Shown: positions 6,712 through 13,464 of the stretch, piece after piece | Numbering within the stretch: the first letter of the stretch is position 1 | Layout: each line of letters begins with the position of its first letter | Assembly (NCBI GenBank): GCA_035303885.1 | Contig: DATGRE010000135.1 | Span: 1 to 16,195, forward strand | Reading direction: 5' to 3' | From: Zeimonas sp035303885 | GTDB taxonomy: Bacteria; Pseudomonadota; Gammaproteobacteria; Burkholderiales; Burkholderiaceae_E | DNA: 16,195 bases | Notes under the pieces: generated by a model | Database searches by the model: none | What the model was told of the DNA's origin: nothing | Seen by the model: only the letters and a program-made list of their open reading frames with translations | Translations under genes and position numbers: made by a program

Positions 6712-7608
6712 TCAGCGACCGGAGAGCGGCGGGGCGCCGAGCAATTCAAGCAGCGCCTGCGCCGCGACCGACGGTGAGCGCCCCGCGCGTCGCACGATCC
6801 CCATCGTGCGCTCGATCTTCGGCGCGATGATCGGCACTTCGACGAGCTCCGCGAAGCGCAGCAACGGCGTGGTGGAGGACGGCAGCGGCGCCACGCCCAG
6901 CCCTTCGCGCACGAGCGCGCCGATCGTCGCCAGGTGCGCCGCGTCGAAGCGACTCCCGATCGCGATGCCGGCCTGCGCGCATGCCGCGTCCAGGTGCTGA
7001 CGCACGCTGGACGTCCGCGACATCGTGATGATCGGGAAGCGCAGCATGCGCTCCCAGCTGACCGAGCGCCGGTTCGCCAACGGGTGATCGGCCCGACAAA
7101 CCATCACGAAGCGATCGACGAGAAGCGGCTCGAACTCGAGCCCGCGCGCGGGCGACGGCGCGACCGTCAGGCCGAAGTCGGCGCTGCCGCTTTCGACGAG
7201 GTCCTGGATCTCGTCGTGCAGCGTGTCGCGCAGGACGATCTCGATTCCGGGGTGCCGGGCCTTGAGCCGTGCGAGCGCCGGCGGCAGCGTGAGCGCGGCG
7301 AGCGAGGGCAGTGCGGCGACGACGACGCGCCCCCGGCGCCGCGCGAGGTAGTCGTGCAGGTCGTTCGTGACCGCCTCGAACTCTTCGATCAGCCGCACGG
7401 ACAGACGCAGCAGCTCGACGCCCTCGGCGGTGAGCGAGACGCGGCGCGTCGTTCGATCGAACAGGCGCACGTTGAGCACGAACTCGAGCTTGCGGATCGC
7501 CGCGCTGAGGGCCGGCTGCGACAGGTGCATGCGCTCGGCCGCCTCGCCGAAGCTGCCCGACTCGGCCACCGCGCGGAAGATCTGGAGTTGCCGGATGCTC
7601 AGGTTCAT
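6712..7608 (-). CDS. LysR-family transcriptional regulator
   Basis: This 298-residue protein has the family's standard length and layout. Residues 1-62 form the winged helix-turn-helix: MNLSIRQLQIFRAVAESGSF, then AAERMHLSQPALSAAIRKLE as the recognition region, then LFDRTTRRVSLTAEG. A linker helix follows, and from about residue 92 (GRVVVAALPSLAALTLP) comes a periplasmic-binding-protein-like effector domain. It is divergent from the atuA/TRAP operon across a 143-base gap, the usual position of a LysR regulator controlling its neighbour and itself. The effector is probably the operon's substrate or a derivative. There is no SD just upstream of the ATG (the preceding bases read GATTCACGTT), although the start fits the family exactly, so translation may use a very short or leaderless mRNA. 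Confidence 0.95.
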   Translation of the reverse strand: MNLSIRQLQIFRAVAESGSFGEAAERMHLSQPALSAAIRKLEFVLNVRLFDRTTRRVSLTAEGVELLRLSVRLIEEFEAVTNDLHDYLARRRGRVVVAALPSLAALTLPPALARLKARHPGIEIVLRDTLHDEIQDLVESGSADFGLTVAPSPARGLEFEPLLVDRFVMVCRADHPLANRRSVSWERMLRFPIITMSRTSSVRQHLDAACAQAGIAIGSRFDAAHLATIGALVREGLGVAPLPSSTTPLLRFAELVEVPIIAPKIERTMGIVRRAGRSPSVAAQALLELLGAPPLSGR

Positions 7609-7613
7609 AACGT

Positions 7614-7649
7614 GAATCGATCAATACATCAGACAAATCGATTTGCAAA
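7614..7649. promoter_or_regulatory. Putative LysR operator region between lysR and atuA
   Basis: This AT-rich island in the 143-base intergenic region (7609-7751) contains the perfect 12-bp palindrome CAAATCGATTTG at 7634-7645. The same bases complete ATCAGACAAATCGAT at 7628-7642, which fits the LysR-type ATC-N9-GAT box. A second AATCGAT starts at 7615, 21 bases (two helical turns) before the copy at 7636, as expected for adjacent dimers. On the minus strand TTGCAA (plus 7643-7648) and TATTGA (plus 7621-7626) are 16 bases apart and could be a lysR promoter overlapping the operator, allowing autoregulation. On the plus strand I see no convincing sigma70 hexamers for the operon. Confidence 0.5.
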
Positions 7650-7751
7650 CTCTCTTGCAGCGCGGGCAAGCTCCGGACGGGTGGCGTCGCTGGGGCGGGC
7701 TTTCCATGAGCGGGCCCCGCGGCGTTCAGGTAGATCCCGAGAGGCGGACCA

Positions 7752-9200
7752 TTGCCGGGGAACGACAGGGTATTCGTCGGTTGCGGGGCGGGCTTTTCCG
7801 GTGACCGGATCGACGCGCCGCTGCCGGTCGTGCGCACGCTGATCCGCAGCGGAGCGCCGGCCGCGATCATGTTCGAGACGCTCGGCGAGCGCACGCTCGC
7901 CCTGGCGCAGCTCGCACGGCTCGAGAACCCCGATCGGGGCTACGAGCCGCTGCTCGAGCGCATGCTCGAGCCCGTGCTCGAGCCGTGCCTGCGGCATCGA
8001 ATTCCGATCCTCGGCAATTTCGGCGCCGCCAATCCGCCCGCCGCCGCGCAGGCGATCCTCGCGCTGGCGCATCGGCTCGGCTGTCGCAGGCCCCGCGTCG
8101 CGATCGTCGTCGGGGACGACCTCGTCGCGAGCGGACGCGTGCCGTCGCTCGAATACGACCCGGGTCACGCACGATCCGGCGGAAGGATCCTCAGTGCGAA
8201 CGCGTATCTCGGTGCGCAACCGCTCGTCGAGGCGCTCGATGGCGGTGCCGATGTCGTCGTCACCGGCCGGGTCGCCGATCCGTCGCTCGCGCTCGCGCCG
8301 TTCGCGCATTTCCTCGGCTGGTCGCTCGACGATCGCATGCGCGTCGCGGCCGGAACGCTCGCCGGGCATCTGCTCGAGTGCGGCGCGCAGGTCAGCGGCG
8401 GGTACTACGCCGATCCCGGTCGCAAGGACGTCCCCGATCCGCACCGGATCGGCTTTCCGATCGTCGAGATGCATCGCGACGGCGCATTCACGATCGGAAA
8501 GGCCGACGACACCGGCGGCCGGGTCGACCGCCACACGGTCACCGAACAGATCCTCTACGAGATCCACGACCCCGCGCGTTACCTCACGCCGGACGTCGTT
8601 CTCGACGTCACCGACGTCGAGCTCGACGAGGTCGCGCCCGATCGCGTGCGGGTCGCCGGGGCGCGCGGTCACGAGCGCCCCGGGCGGCTGAAGGTCACGG
8701 TCGGCCGCGATGCCGGCTGGGTGGGCGAAGCCGAGATCTCTTACGCCGGTCCGAACGCCGTCGCGCGCGGCCGGCTGGCGATCGACATCGTCCGCCGCCG
8801 CCTGGGCGATGGCGTGCGGATGCGCGCCGACTTGATCGGCGTGGCGAGCGTGTTCAACGACGATGCGGGCGTGGCGCTCGATGCGGGCGCGCGGGCGCGC
8901 GCTCGGATCGCGGCGCCGTGCGCGGGTGACGCACCGCCGTGTGCGGGCGATCCACGGGTCGCCGGCGAACCGGAAGGCGTCCGGTGGCCGGGCGCGGGCG
9001 ACGACGTCCGCGTCCGGATCGCCGTCGCCGCCTCGTCGCGAGAAAGCGCGGCGCGAGCGGGGGAGGAAGTCCTCGCGCTGTACACCTGCGGACCCGCCGG
9101 CGGCGGCGGCGTGCGCAGCTCGATCCGGCGGCGCATCGCGACGAGTTCGGCCTTCATCGCGCGCGACGCAGTCGTGCCTGCAGTGGAGTTCCTCTCGTGA
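7752..9200 (+). CDS. AtuA-family protein (acyclic terpene utilisation family, DUF1446), large subunit
   Basis: This 482-residue protein resembles the N-terminal domain of AtuA-family proteins (PF07287, formerly DUF1446), known from the acyclic terpene utilisation cluster of Pseudomonas but without an established biochemical activity. Recognisable blocks are GCGAGFSGDRIDAPLPVV near the N-terminus, ETLGERTLALAQLARLENP at about 41-60, ILGNFGAANPPAAAQ, GADVVVTGRVADPSLALAP, and CGAQVSGGYYADPGRKDVPD. The start is a TTG at 7752: it is the first start after the in-frame TAG at 7731-7733 and has GAGG at 7741-7744, seven bases upstream; the next ATG (about 7867) would remove the conserved N-terminus. 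Residues 389-401 contain a 7-residue duplication with two cysteines. It overlaps the small subunit by GTGA. The name does not imply terpene degradation here. Confidence 0.85.
   Translation: MPGNDRVFVGCGAGFSGDRIDAPLPVVRTLIRSGAPAAIMFETLGERTLALAQLARLENPDRGYEPLLERMLEPVLEPCLRHRIPILGNFGAANPPAAAQAILALAHRLGCRRPRVAIVVGDDLVASGRVPSLEYDPGHARSGGRILSANAYLGAQPLVEALDGGADVVVTGRVADPSLALAPFAHFLGWSLDDRMRVAAGTLAGHLLECGAQVSGGYYADPGRKDVPDPHRIGFPIVEMHRDGAFTIGKADDTGGRVDRHTVTEQILYEIHDPARYLTPDVVLDVTDVELDEVAPDRVRVAGARGHERPGRLKVTVGRDAGWVGEAEISYAGPNAVARGRLAIDIVRRRLGDGVRMRADLIGVASVFNDDAGVALDAGARARARIAAPCAGDAPPCAGDPRVAGEPEGVRWPGAGDDVRVRIAVAASSRESAARAGEEVLALYTCGPAGGGGVRSSIRRRIATSSAFIARDAVVPAVEFLS
8914..8955 (+). repeat. Tandem 21-bp duplication inside the AtuA-family gene
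   Basis: Two adjacent 21-base units, 8914-8934 and 8935-8955, match at 17 of 21 positions. They are in frame and encode two copies of a PCAGD-containing heptad at about residues 389-401, each bringing one cysteine. The repeat lies in an Ala/Arg/Gly/Pro-rich linker towards the C-terminus, so it may be neutral slippage, but the paired cysteines are unusual. Confidence 0.7.
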
Positions 9201-9601
9201 GCGCGAACGGCGTCGACCCGAAGCGAAGCGCGCTGCCGGAGGACGTCGTATGCGTCCCCCTGCACCGCATCGCGCACGCGCGCGCCGGCGACAAGGGCGA
9301 TCGGCTCAACGTCGCCGTCATCGCCTATCGTCGCGACTGGTATCCGCTGCTGGTCGAGCAGGTGAGCGTCGCGCGCGTCGCGCAACTGTTCGCGCATCGT
9401 CGGCCGAAAGCCGTGCAGCGCTACGAGCTGCCGAAGCTGTGGGCGCTGAACTTCGTCCTCGACGACGTTCTCGAGGGCGGCGTCAACGATTCGCTCAATC
9501 TCGACGGGCACGGCAAGACGCATTCGTTTCTCGTGCTGTCGATGTCCGTTCGCGTGCCGCGCGAACTTCTGGAGCCCATGGAGGAGGAAACCGCAAAATG
9601 A
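9197..9601 (+). CDS. AtuA-like small subunit (AtuA C-terminal domain family)
   Basis: This 134-residue protein matches the short C-terminal module of AtuA proteins, described as a ferredoxin-fold-like domain, here encoded separately. Typical blocks are LHRIAHARAGDKGDRLNVAVIAY at about 27-49, ELPKLWALNFVLDDVLEGGVNDSLNLDGHGKTHSFLVL at about 77-115. The GDKGD motif is the family's most recognisable feature. The start is GTG at 9197, which overlaps the large-subunit TGA (GTGA) and has GGAG at 9184-9187. The frame is open further upstream, but that part is shadow of the large subunit. The end overlaps the next gene in ATGA. Close coupling suggests a 1:1 complex with the large subunit. The function is not known. 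Confidence 0.84.
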   Translation: MSANGVDPKRSALPEDVVCVPLHRIAHARAGDKGDRLNVAVIAYRRDWYPLLVEQVSVARVAQLFAHRRPKAVQRYELPKLWALNFVLDDVLEGGVNDSLNLDGHGKTHSFLVLSMSVRVPRELLEPMEEETAK

Positions 9602-10569
9602 AACGCAAACCGAAATTTCTCGCCGCGGCACTCGCGGCCTGCGTCGCCGTCGCCTTCGCCGCCCCGCTCGCGGCGCAGGAGAAATTGCTGATCGGCGCGA
9701 CTTCGGCCTCGTCGAGCCAGTACGGCTACTTCGTCGCGCTCTCGCAGCTGATCAACGCGCAGGTGCCCGGCGTCGAGACCTCGGTCGTGGAGACCGGCGC
9801 AACGGTCGACAATCTGCGCCGGATGGCGCGCAACCAGATCGACCTCGGGCTGGTGACGACCAACGTCGTTTATCACGCCTACGCCGGTACCGCGGAGTTC
9901 GAGGGCCGCAAGGTCGACAGCCGCCTGCTGTTCGTCTACTCGCCCGCGCCGCAGAACGTGGTCGTGCGCGCGGACAGCGGCGCGCAGTCGCTCGCCGACC
10001 TCTCCGGCAAGCGCTTCAACCCGGGGCTGAAGGGTTCGGCCACGGAGAAGACCGCCGAGGCGGTGTTCCGGGCGCTTGGCATCGCGCCCGACTACGTGCG
10101 CGGCTCGACCACCGACATCGTCGATTCGATCAAGGACAACCGCGTGATCGGCTACGTGAAGTCGGGCGTCGGCGACAAGCTCGACGGGTCGTCGCTCGAC
10201 ATCGCGACCTTCACGCCGGTGCGCGTGCTCTCGCTCACGCCCGAGCAGAAGAAGACGGTGGCCGAGAAATTCCCCGACCTGTCGGTGGTCGACATCCCTG
10301 CGGGCGCGGCCGAAGGCATCCCGGCGTACAGCACCTGGAGTTTCGGTCTCGCGGTGCACGCACGCCCGGGGCTGTCCGACGAGACCGCGTACGGCATCGC
10401 GAAGGCGGTGTTCGAGGACCGGACGGTGCAAACCGGAGCGATGGCGAGCCTGAAGGGGGTCGACATGATCAAGCTCACGCTCGAGAACGGAACCGTGCCG
10501 CTGCATCCGGGCGTCGTGCGCTACCTGAAGGAGAAGGGCGTGACGATCCCGCAGAAGCTGCAGCCCTGA
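9598..10569 (+). CDS. TAXI-family TRAP transporter solute-binding protein
   Basis: This 323-residue periplasmic receptor captures a solute and delivers it to the TRAP permease encoded next. Residues 1-26 are a textbook Sec signal peptide (MKRKPKF, a hydrophobic Ala/Val core, then PLAAQ), with cleavage near residue 26. The mature protein begins EKLLIGATSASSSQYGYF, followed by ETGATVDNLRRMARNQIDLGLVTTNVVYHAYAG, the typical early part of TAXI/NMT1-like receptors. LRRMARNQIDLGLVTT corresponds to the region where TAXI proteins bind carboxylates. The start at 9598 overlaps the previous stop (ATGA) and has an excellent GGAGGAGG SD about 10 bases upstream. TAXI receptors bind organic acids such as glutamate, fumarate or 2-oxoglutarate in the few cases known. 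This ligand is unknown. Confidence 0.92.
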   Translation: MKRKPKFLAAALAACVAVAFAAPLAAQEKLLIGATSASSSQYGYFVALSQLINAQVPGVETSVVETGATVDNLRRMARNQIDLGLVTTNVVYHAYAGTAEFEGRKVDSRLLFVYSPAPQNVVVRADSGAQSLADLSGKRFNPGLKGSATEKTAEAVFRALGIAPDYVRGSTTDIVDSIKDNRVIGYVKSGVGDKLDGSSLDIATFTPVRVLSLTPEQKKTVAEKFPDLSVVDIPAGAAEGIPAYSTWSFGLAVHARPGLSDETAYGIAKAVFEDRTVQTGAMASLKGVDMIKLTLENGTVPLHPGVVRYLKEKGVTIPQKLQP

Positions 10570-10584
10570 GGCGCGGAGGGCGCC
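10570..10584 (+). promoter_or_regulatory. Shine-Dalgarno hairpin before the TRAP permease gene
   Basis: The 18-base gap after the binding-protein stop contains GGCGC (10570-10574) and GCGCC (10580-10584), which can form a 5-bp stem presenting GGAGG (10575-10579) in the loop. GGAGG is the ribosome site for the ATG at 10588. The structure could tune permease translation relative to the abundant binding protein. Confidence 0.4.
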
Positions 10585-10587
10585 GGC

Positions 10588-12492
10588 ATGAGCGAGCCCG
10601 TGATCGGCCTGCGCGGCTGGGCGACGAAGGCCCTCGCCGCGCTGCTCGGGGCGTTCATCCTCTACACCTCGGCCTTCGGCGCCTTCGAGGGGTTGATCCA
10701 GCGCGCGATCTTCCTCGGCTTCGTCGTCTGCCTCGGCCTGTTGATGTTTCCGCTGGGCGCCGGCCGTCGCTGGCGCCCGGCGGGCATCGCCGTCGATGCG
10801 CTGCTCGCCGTGGTGTGCGTGGCGGCGTGCACCTATGTCGTCGTGAACTACGACGAGATCATGACGAGCCTGCCTACGGCGACCCGGCTGGACATCGCGC
10901 TGACGGTCGGCGTCGTCGCCGCCGTGCTCGAGGTCTCGCGCCGTGCGATCGGCGGCATCTTCCCGACGATCGCGCTGGCCGGCATCGCGTATGCGCTCTT
11001 CGGACAGTACCTGTCGGGGCCGCTCGGGCATCGGGGCTTCGACATCCATTTCGTCACCGAGACCCTGCTGCTCGGCGACCTCGGCATCTGGGGGCTGCTC
11101 GTCGGCGTGGCGAGCACGACGATCGGCGCCTTCATCCTGTTCGGCAGCGTGCTGCTGTTCACCGGCGGCGGCCAGACCTTCATGGACCTCGCCGTGCGCG
11201 TGAGCGGACGCAGCCCCGGCGGTGCCGCGAAGATCGCCACCGTCGCCTCGGGTCTGTTCGGCACGATCAGCGGCAGCGCCGTGGCCAACGTCGCCACCAC
11301 CGGCAACTTCACGATCCCGCTGATGAAGCGGCTCGGCTATCCGCCCGCGCTGGCCGGCGGCATCGAGGCAGTCGCCTCCACCGGCGGGCAGATCGCACCG
11401 CCGGTGATGGGCGCCGCCGCGTTCGTCATGGCCGAGATCATCGGGCGCAGCTATTTCGACATCGCGAAGTCCGCCGTGCTGCCGGCGTTCCTGTTCTATC
11501 TCGGCTGCTTCGCGACCATCCATTTCATCGCGCTGAACCGCGGATTGCGCACGGTGCCGGAAGACGAGATGCCGACCTGGCGCGCCGTGCTCGCGCCGCG
11601 GCGCACGATCCCGATCGTCGCCGCGTTCGCCGCGCTGCTCTTCGGCGTACTCACCGGGCGCTCGGTGCAGACCGCCGCGTTCTTCGGTGTCGTCGGCCTG
11701 TTCGTCTCCTACCTGCTGCTGAACGTGCGCTCGGTCGCCGACGTCTCGCACTCGCTGCGCGTGATCCTCGACAGCCTCGAGGACGCCGGCAAGGCGCTGG
11801 TGATGATCGGCGTGCTGCTCGCCGGCGCCCAGATCCTGGTGAGCATGGTCAACCTCACCGGATTGGGCGTCGCGCTGTCGTCGCTGATCGTCGCGCTGGC
11901 GGGCAACGAGATCTGGATCATCGCGCTGGTCACCGCCGTCGTCTGCATGGTGCTCGGCATGGGCATGCCGACCACCGCCGCGTACGTGCTGGTGGCCGCG
12001 GTGCTCGCGCCCGCGCTGACGAAGGTCGGGCTCGATCCGATCGTCGCGCACATGTTCGTCTTCTATTACGCGACGATCTCGGTGATCACGCCGCCGGTGT
12101 GCGTCGCCGTGTTCGTCGCCGCCGGCATCGCGCAGACGAACTGGGCGGCGGTGGCGCGCGAGGCGGTCAAGCTCGGCGCGGTCACCTACGTCATCCCGTT
12201 CATGTTCCTCGCGTACCCGGGCATGCTCGCCACCGGCAGCGTGCTCGATTTCGTCGAGGCGATCGTCTCGGGCACGGTGTTCACGATGGCCTTCGCGATG
12301 TTCTTCGGCGGCGCCCGCTTCTTCGATTCGCGCACGCTGAACGCAGCGGTGCTGCTCGCGATCGCGCTGCTGTCGGGGCTGCCGACGTGGTACGGCCTGG
12401 GCGTGTCCACCGCAGGCATCCTGCTGCTGTGGGGCACCCGGCGCCATCGGCTGCGCGGGGCACCGTCGATGGCCGCCGCCACGGGGGCCTGA
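10588..12492 (+). CDS. TRAP transporter fused permease (DctQ-DctM)
   Basis: This 634-residue inner-membrane protein combines the small DctQ and large DctM subunits, as usual for TAXI-type TRAP systems. About four N-terminal helices (roughly residues 12-125) form the DctQ part. The rest is a DctM domain of about twelve helices using an ion gradient for uptake. Conserved DctM sequence includes GLFGTISGSAVANVATTGNF and the following IPLMKRLGYPPALAGGIEA, ASTGGQIAPPVMGAAAFVMAE, and near residue 460 GMGMPTTAAYVL. Length is typical for fused permeases (about 600-700). The ATG at 10588 has GGAGG nine bases upstream, partly in a hairpin. The hydrophilic C-terminal tail (TRRHRLRGAPSMAAATGA) is short. 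The stop is four bases before the dehydrogenase start. Confidence 0.95.
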   Translation: MSEPVIGLRGWATKALAALLGAFILYTSAFGAFEGLIQRAIFLGFVVCLGLLMFPLGAGRRWRPAGIAVDALLAVVCVAACTYVVVNYDEIMTSLPTATRLDIALTVGVVAAVLEVSRRAIGGIFPTIALAGIAYALFGQYLSGPLGHRGFDIHFVTETLLLGDLGIWGLLVGVASTTIGAFILFGSVLLFTGGGQTFMDLAVRVSGRSPGGAAKIATVASGLFGTISGSAVANVATTGNFTIPLMKRLGYPPALAGGIEAVASTGGQIAPPVMGAAAFVMAEIIGRSYFDIAKSAVLPAFLFYLGCFATIHFIALNRGLRTVPEDEMPTWRAVLAPRRTIPIVAAFAALLFGVLTGRSVQTAAFFGVVGLFVSYLLLNVRSVADVSHSLRVILDSLEDAGKALVMIGVLLAGAQILVSMVNLTGLGVALSSLIVALAGNEIWIIALVTAVVCMVLGMGMPTTAAYVLVAAVLAPALTKVGLDPIVAHMFVFYYATISVITPPVCVAVFVAAGIAQTNWAAVAREAVKLGAVTYVIPFMFLAYPGMLATGSVLDFVEAIVSGTVFTMAFAMFFGGARFFDSRTLNAAVLLAIALLSGLPTWYGLGVSTAGILLLWGTRRHRLRGAPSMAAATGA

Positions 12493-12496
12493 CGGC

Positions 12497-13417
12497 ATGG
12501 GCATCGACACGGCATTGCCCGAAATCGTCGCTGTGGTCGGCTGCGGAACGGTGGGTGCCAGCTGGGCCGCGCTCTTCGTCGCGCACGGCCTGCACGTGCA
12601 GGCCACCGACCCTTCTCCGCGGGCCGAGGCCTCGCTGCGCCGCTTCGTCGCACGCGCGCGCGAGGCGCTGCGCGCGCTGGGCTGCAGCGGCGAGGGCCGG
12701 CTCGATTTCACGGTCGACCTCGCCCGTGCACTCGACGGTGCGGGCTTCGTCCAGGAGAACGCGCCCGAGAACGAAGAGCTCAAGCGCGAGTTGCTCGCGC
12801 GCATCGACCGTCTCGTTCCGCCCGAGGTCATCGTCGCCGGCAGCACCTCCTCGCTGCTGCGCAGCCGGCTCGTCGTCGATTGCGTGCACCCCGGGCGCCA
12901 CGTCTGCGCGCACCCGTTCAACCCGCCGCACCTGGTTCCGCTCGTCGAGATCGTCGGCGAGGACGAAAACGTGATCGAGCGCGCAGTGCGCTTCTACCGA
13001 TCGCTCGGCCGGCGTCCGGTCGTGCTGCGCAAGGAGATGGCGGGGCACATCGCGAACCGGCTGTCCTCGGCGCTGTGGCGCGAGGCGGTGTATCTCGTCG
13101 AGCAGGGCGTCGCGAGCGTCGAGGACATCGACGCGGCGATGACGCACGGACCCGGCCTACGCTGGGCGGTCTTCGGTCCGCACCTCACCTATCACCTCGG
13201 CGGCGGTGCCGGCGGCATCGAGCATTACCTGGAGCATCTCGGGCCGAGCCAGGCGCGGCGCTGGGCGTCGCTCGGGGCGCCGATCTTCGACGAGGAGACG
13301 AAGCGCAGGCTCGTCGAGGGGGTGCGCGAAGAGGCGCGCGGACGTTCGGTCGAAGCGCTCGAGGCCGAGCGTGACCGGGCGCTCATCGCGTTGCTGCGCG
13401 CCCTCGGCCGGAGCTGA
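12497..13417 (+). CDS. 3-hydroxyacyl-CoA dehydrogenase-family NAD-dependent oxidoreductase
   Basis: This 306-residue cytoplasmic enzyme belongs to the 3-hydroxyacyl-CoA dehydrogenase / lambda-crystallin / carnitine dehydrogenase superfamily. The Rossmann motif GCGTVG is at 15-20, and Asp-38 ends the second strand, favouring NAD over NADP. The catalytic block is HPFNPPHLVPLVEIV with His-139 and Glu-151, spaced 12 residues as in HADH, plus Asn-187 in AGHIANRL. The C-terminal domain begins near 185 and holds FGPHLTYHLGGGAGGIEHYLEHLGP. It oxidises a 3-hydroxy acid or acyl-CoA to the 3-oxo form; whether the substrate carries CoA cannot be read. The hydratase and thiolase partners of beta-oxidation are not adjacent, so a free hydroxy acid (as for carnitine or gulonate dehydrogenases) is possible. 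It starts four bases after the TRAP permease, as the last gene of the operon. Confidence 0.92.
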   Translation: MGIDTALPEIVAVVGCGTVGASWAALFVAHGLHVQATDPSPRAEASLRRFVARAREALRALGCSGEGRLDFTVDLARALDGAGFVQENAPENEELKRELLARIDRLVPPEVIVAGSTSSLLRSRLVVDCVHPGRHVCAHPFNPPHLVPLVEIVGEDENVIERAVRFYRSLGRRPVVLRKEMAGHIANRLSSALWREAVYLVEQGVASVEDIDAAMTHGPGLRWAVFGPHLTYHLGGGAGGIEHYLEHLGPSQARRWASLGAPIFDEETKRRLVEGVREEARGRSVEALEAERDRALIALLRALGRS

Positions 13418-13464
13418 ACCACCACGTTCCCTTTCCGGATCGGCGATCATCGGCGGCGCATGGG

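Noticed and set aside
4967..7000. A 677-codon plus-strand open frame crossing the end of ptsI, the MFS gene and part of lysR
   Set aside because: It is Arg/Glu/Gln-rich low-complexity sequence spanning two oppositely oriented genes with clear helices and HTH motifs. It is a shadow of their codon bias.
7752..9601. Assigning the operon to acyclic terpene degradation because of the AtuA name
   Set aside because: No geranyl-CoA carboxylase, citronellyl-CoA dehydrogenase or other Atu genes are present, and a TRAP importer points to a hydrophilic organic acid.
9421..12921. A 1166-codon open frame on the minus strand opposite the small AtuA gene, TRAP genes and the dehydrogenase
   Set aside because: Its product is low-complexity His/Arg/Asp/Gln-rich sequence with no domain, and it lies antisense to genes with clear family motifs. 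Long antisense frames are expected at this GC content.
12497..13417. Naming the dehydrogenase as carnitine 3-dehydrogenase
   Set aside because: The active-site motif is shared by hydroxyacyl-CoA, gulonate and carnitine dehydrogenases, and no carnitine-specific partner genes (thioesterase, betainyl-CoA enzymes) are in the window.
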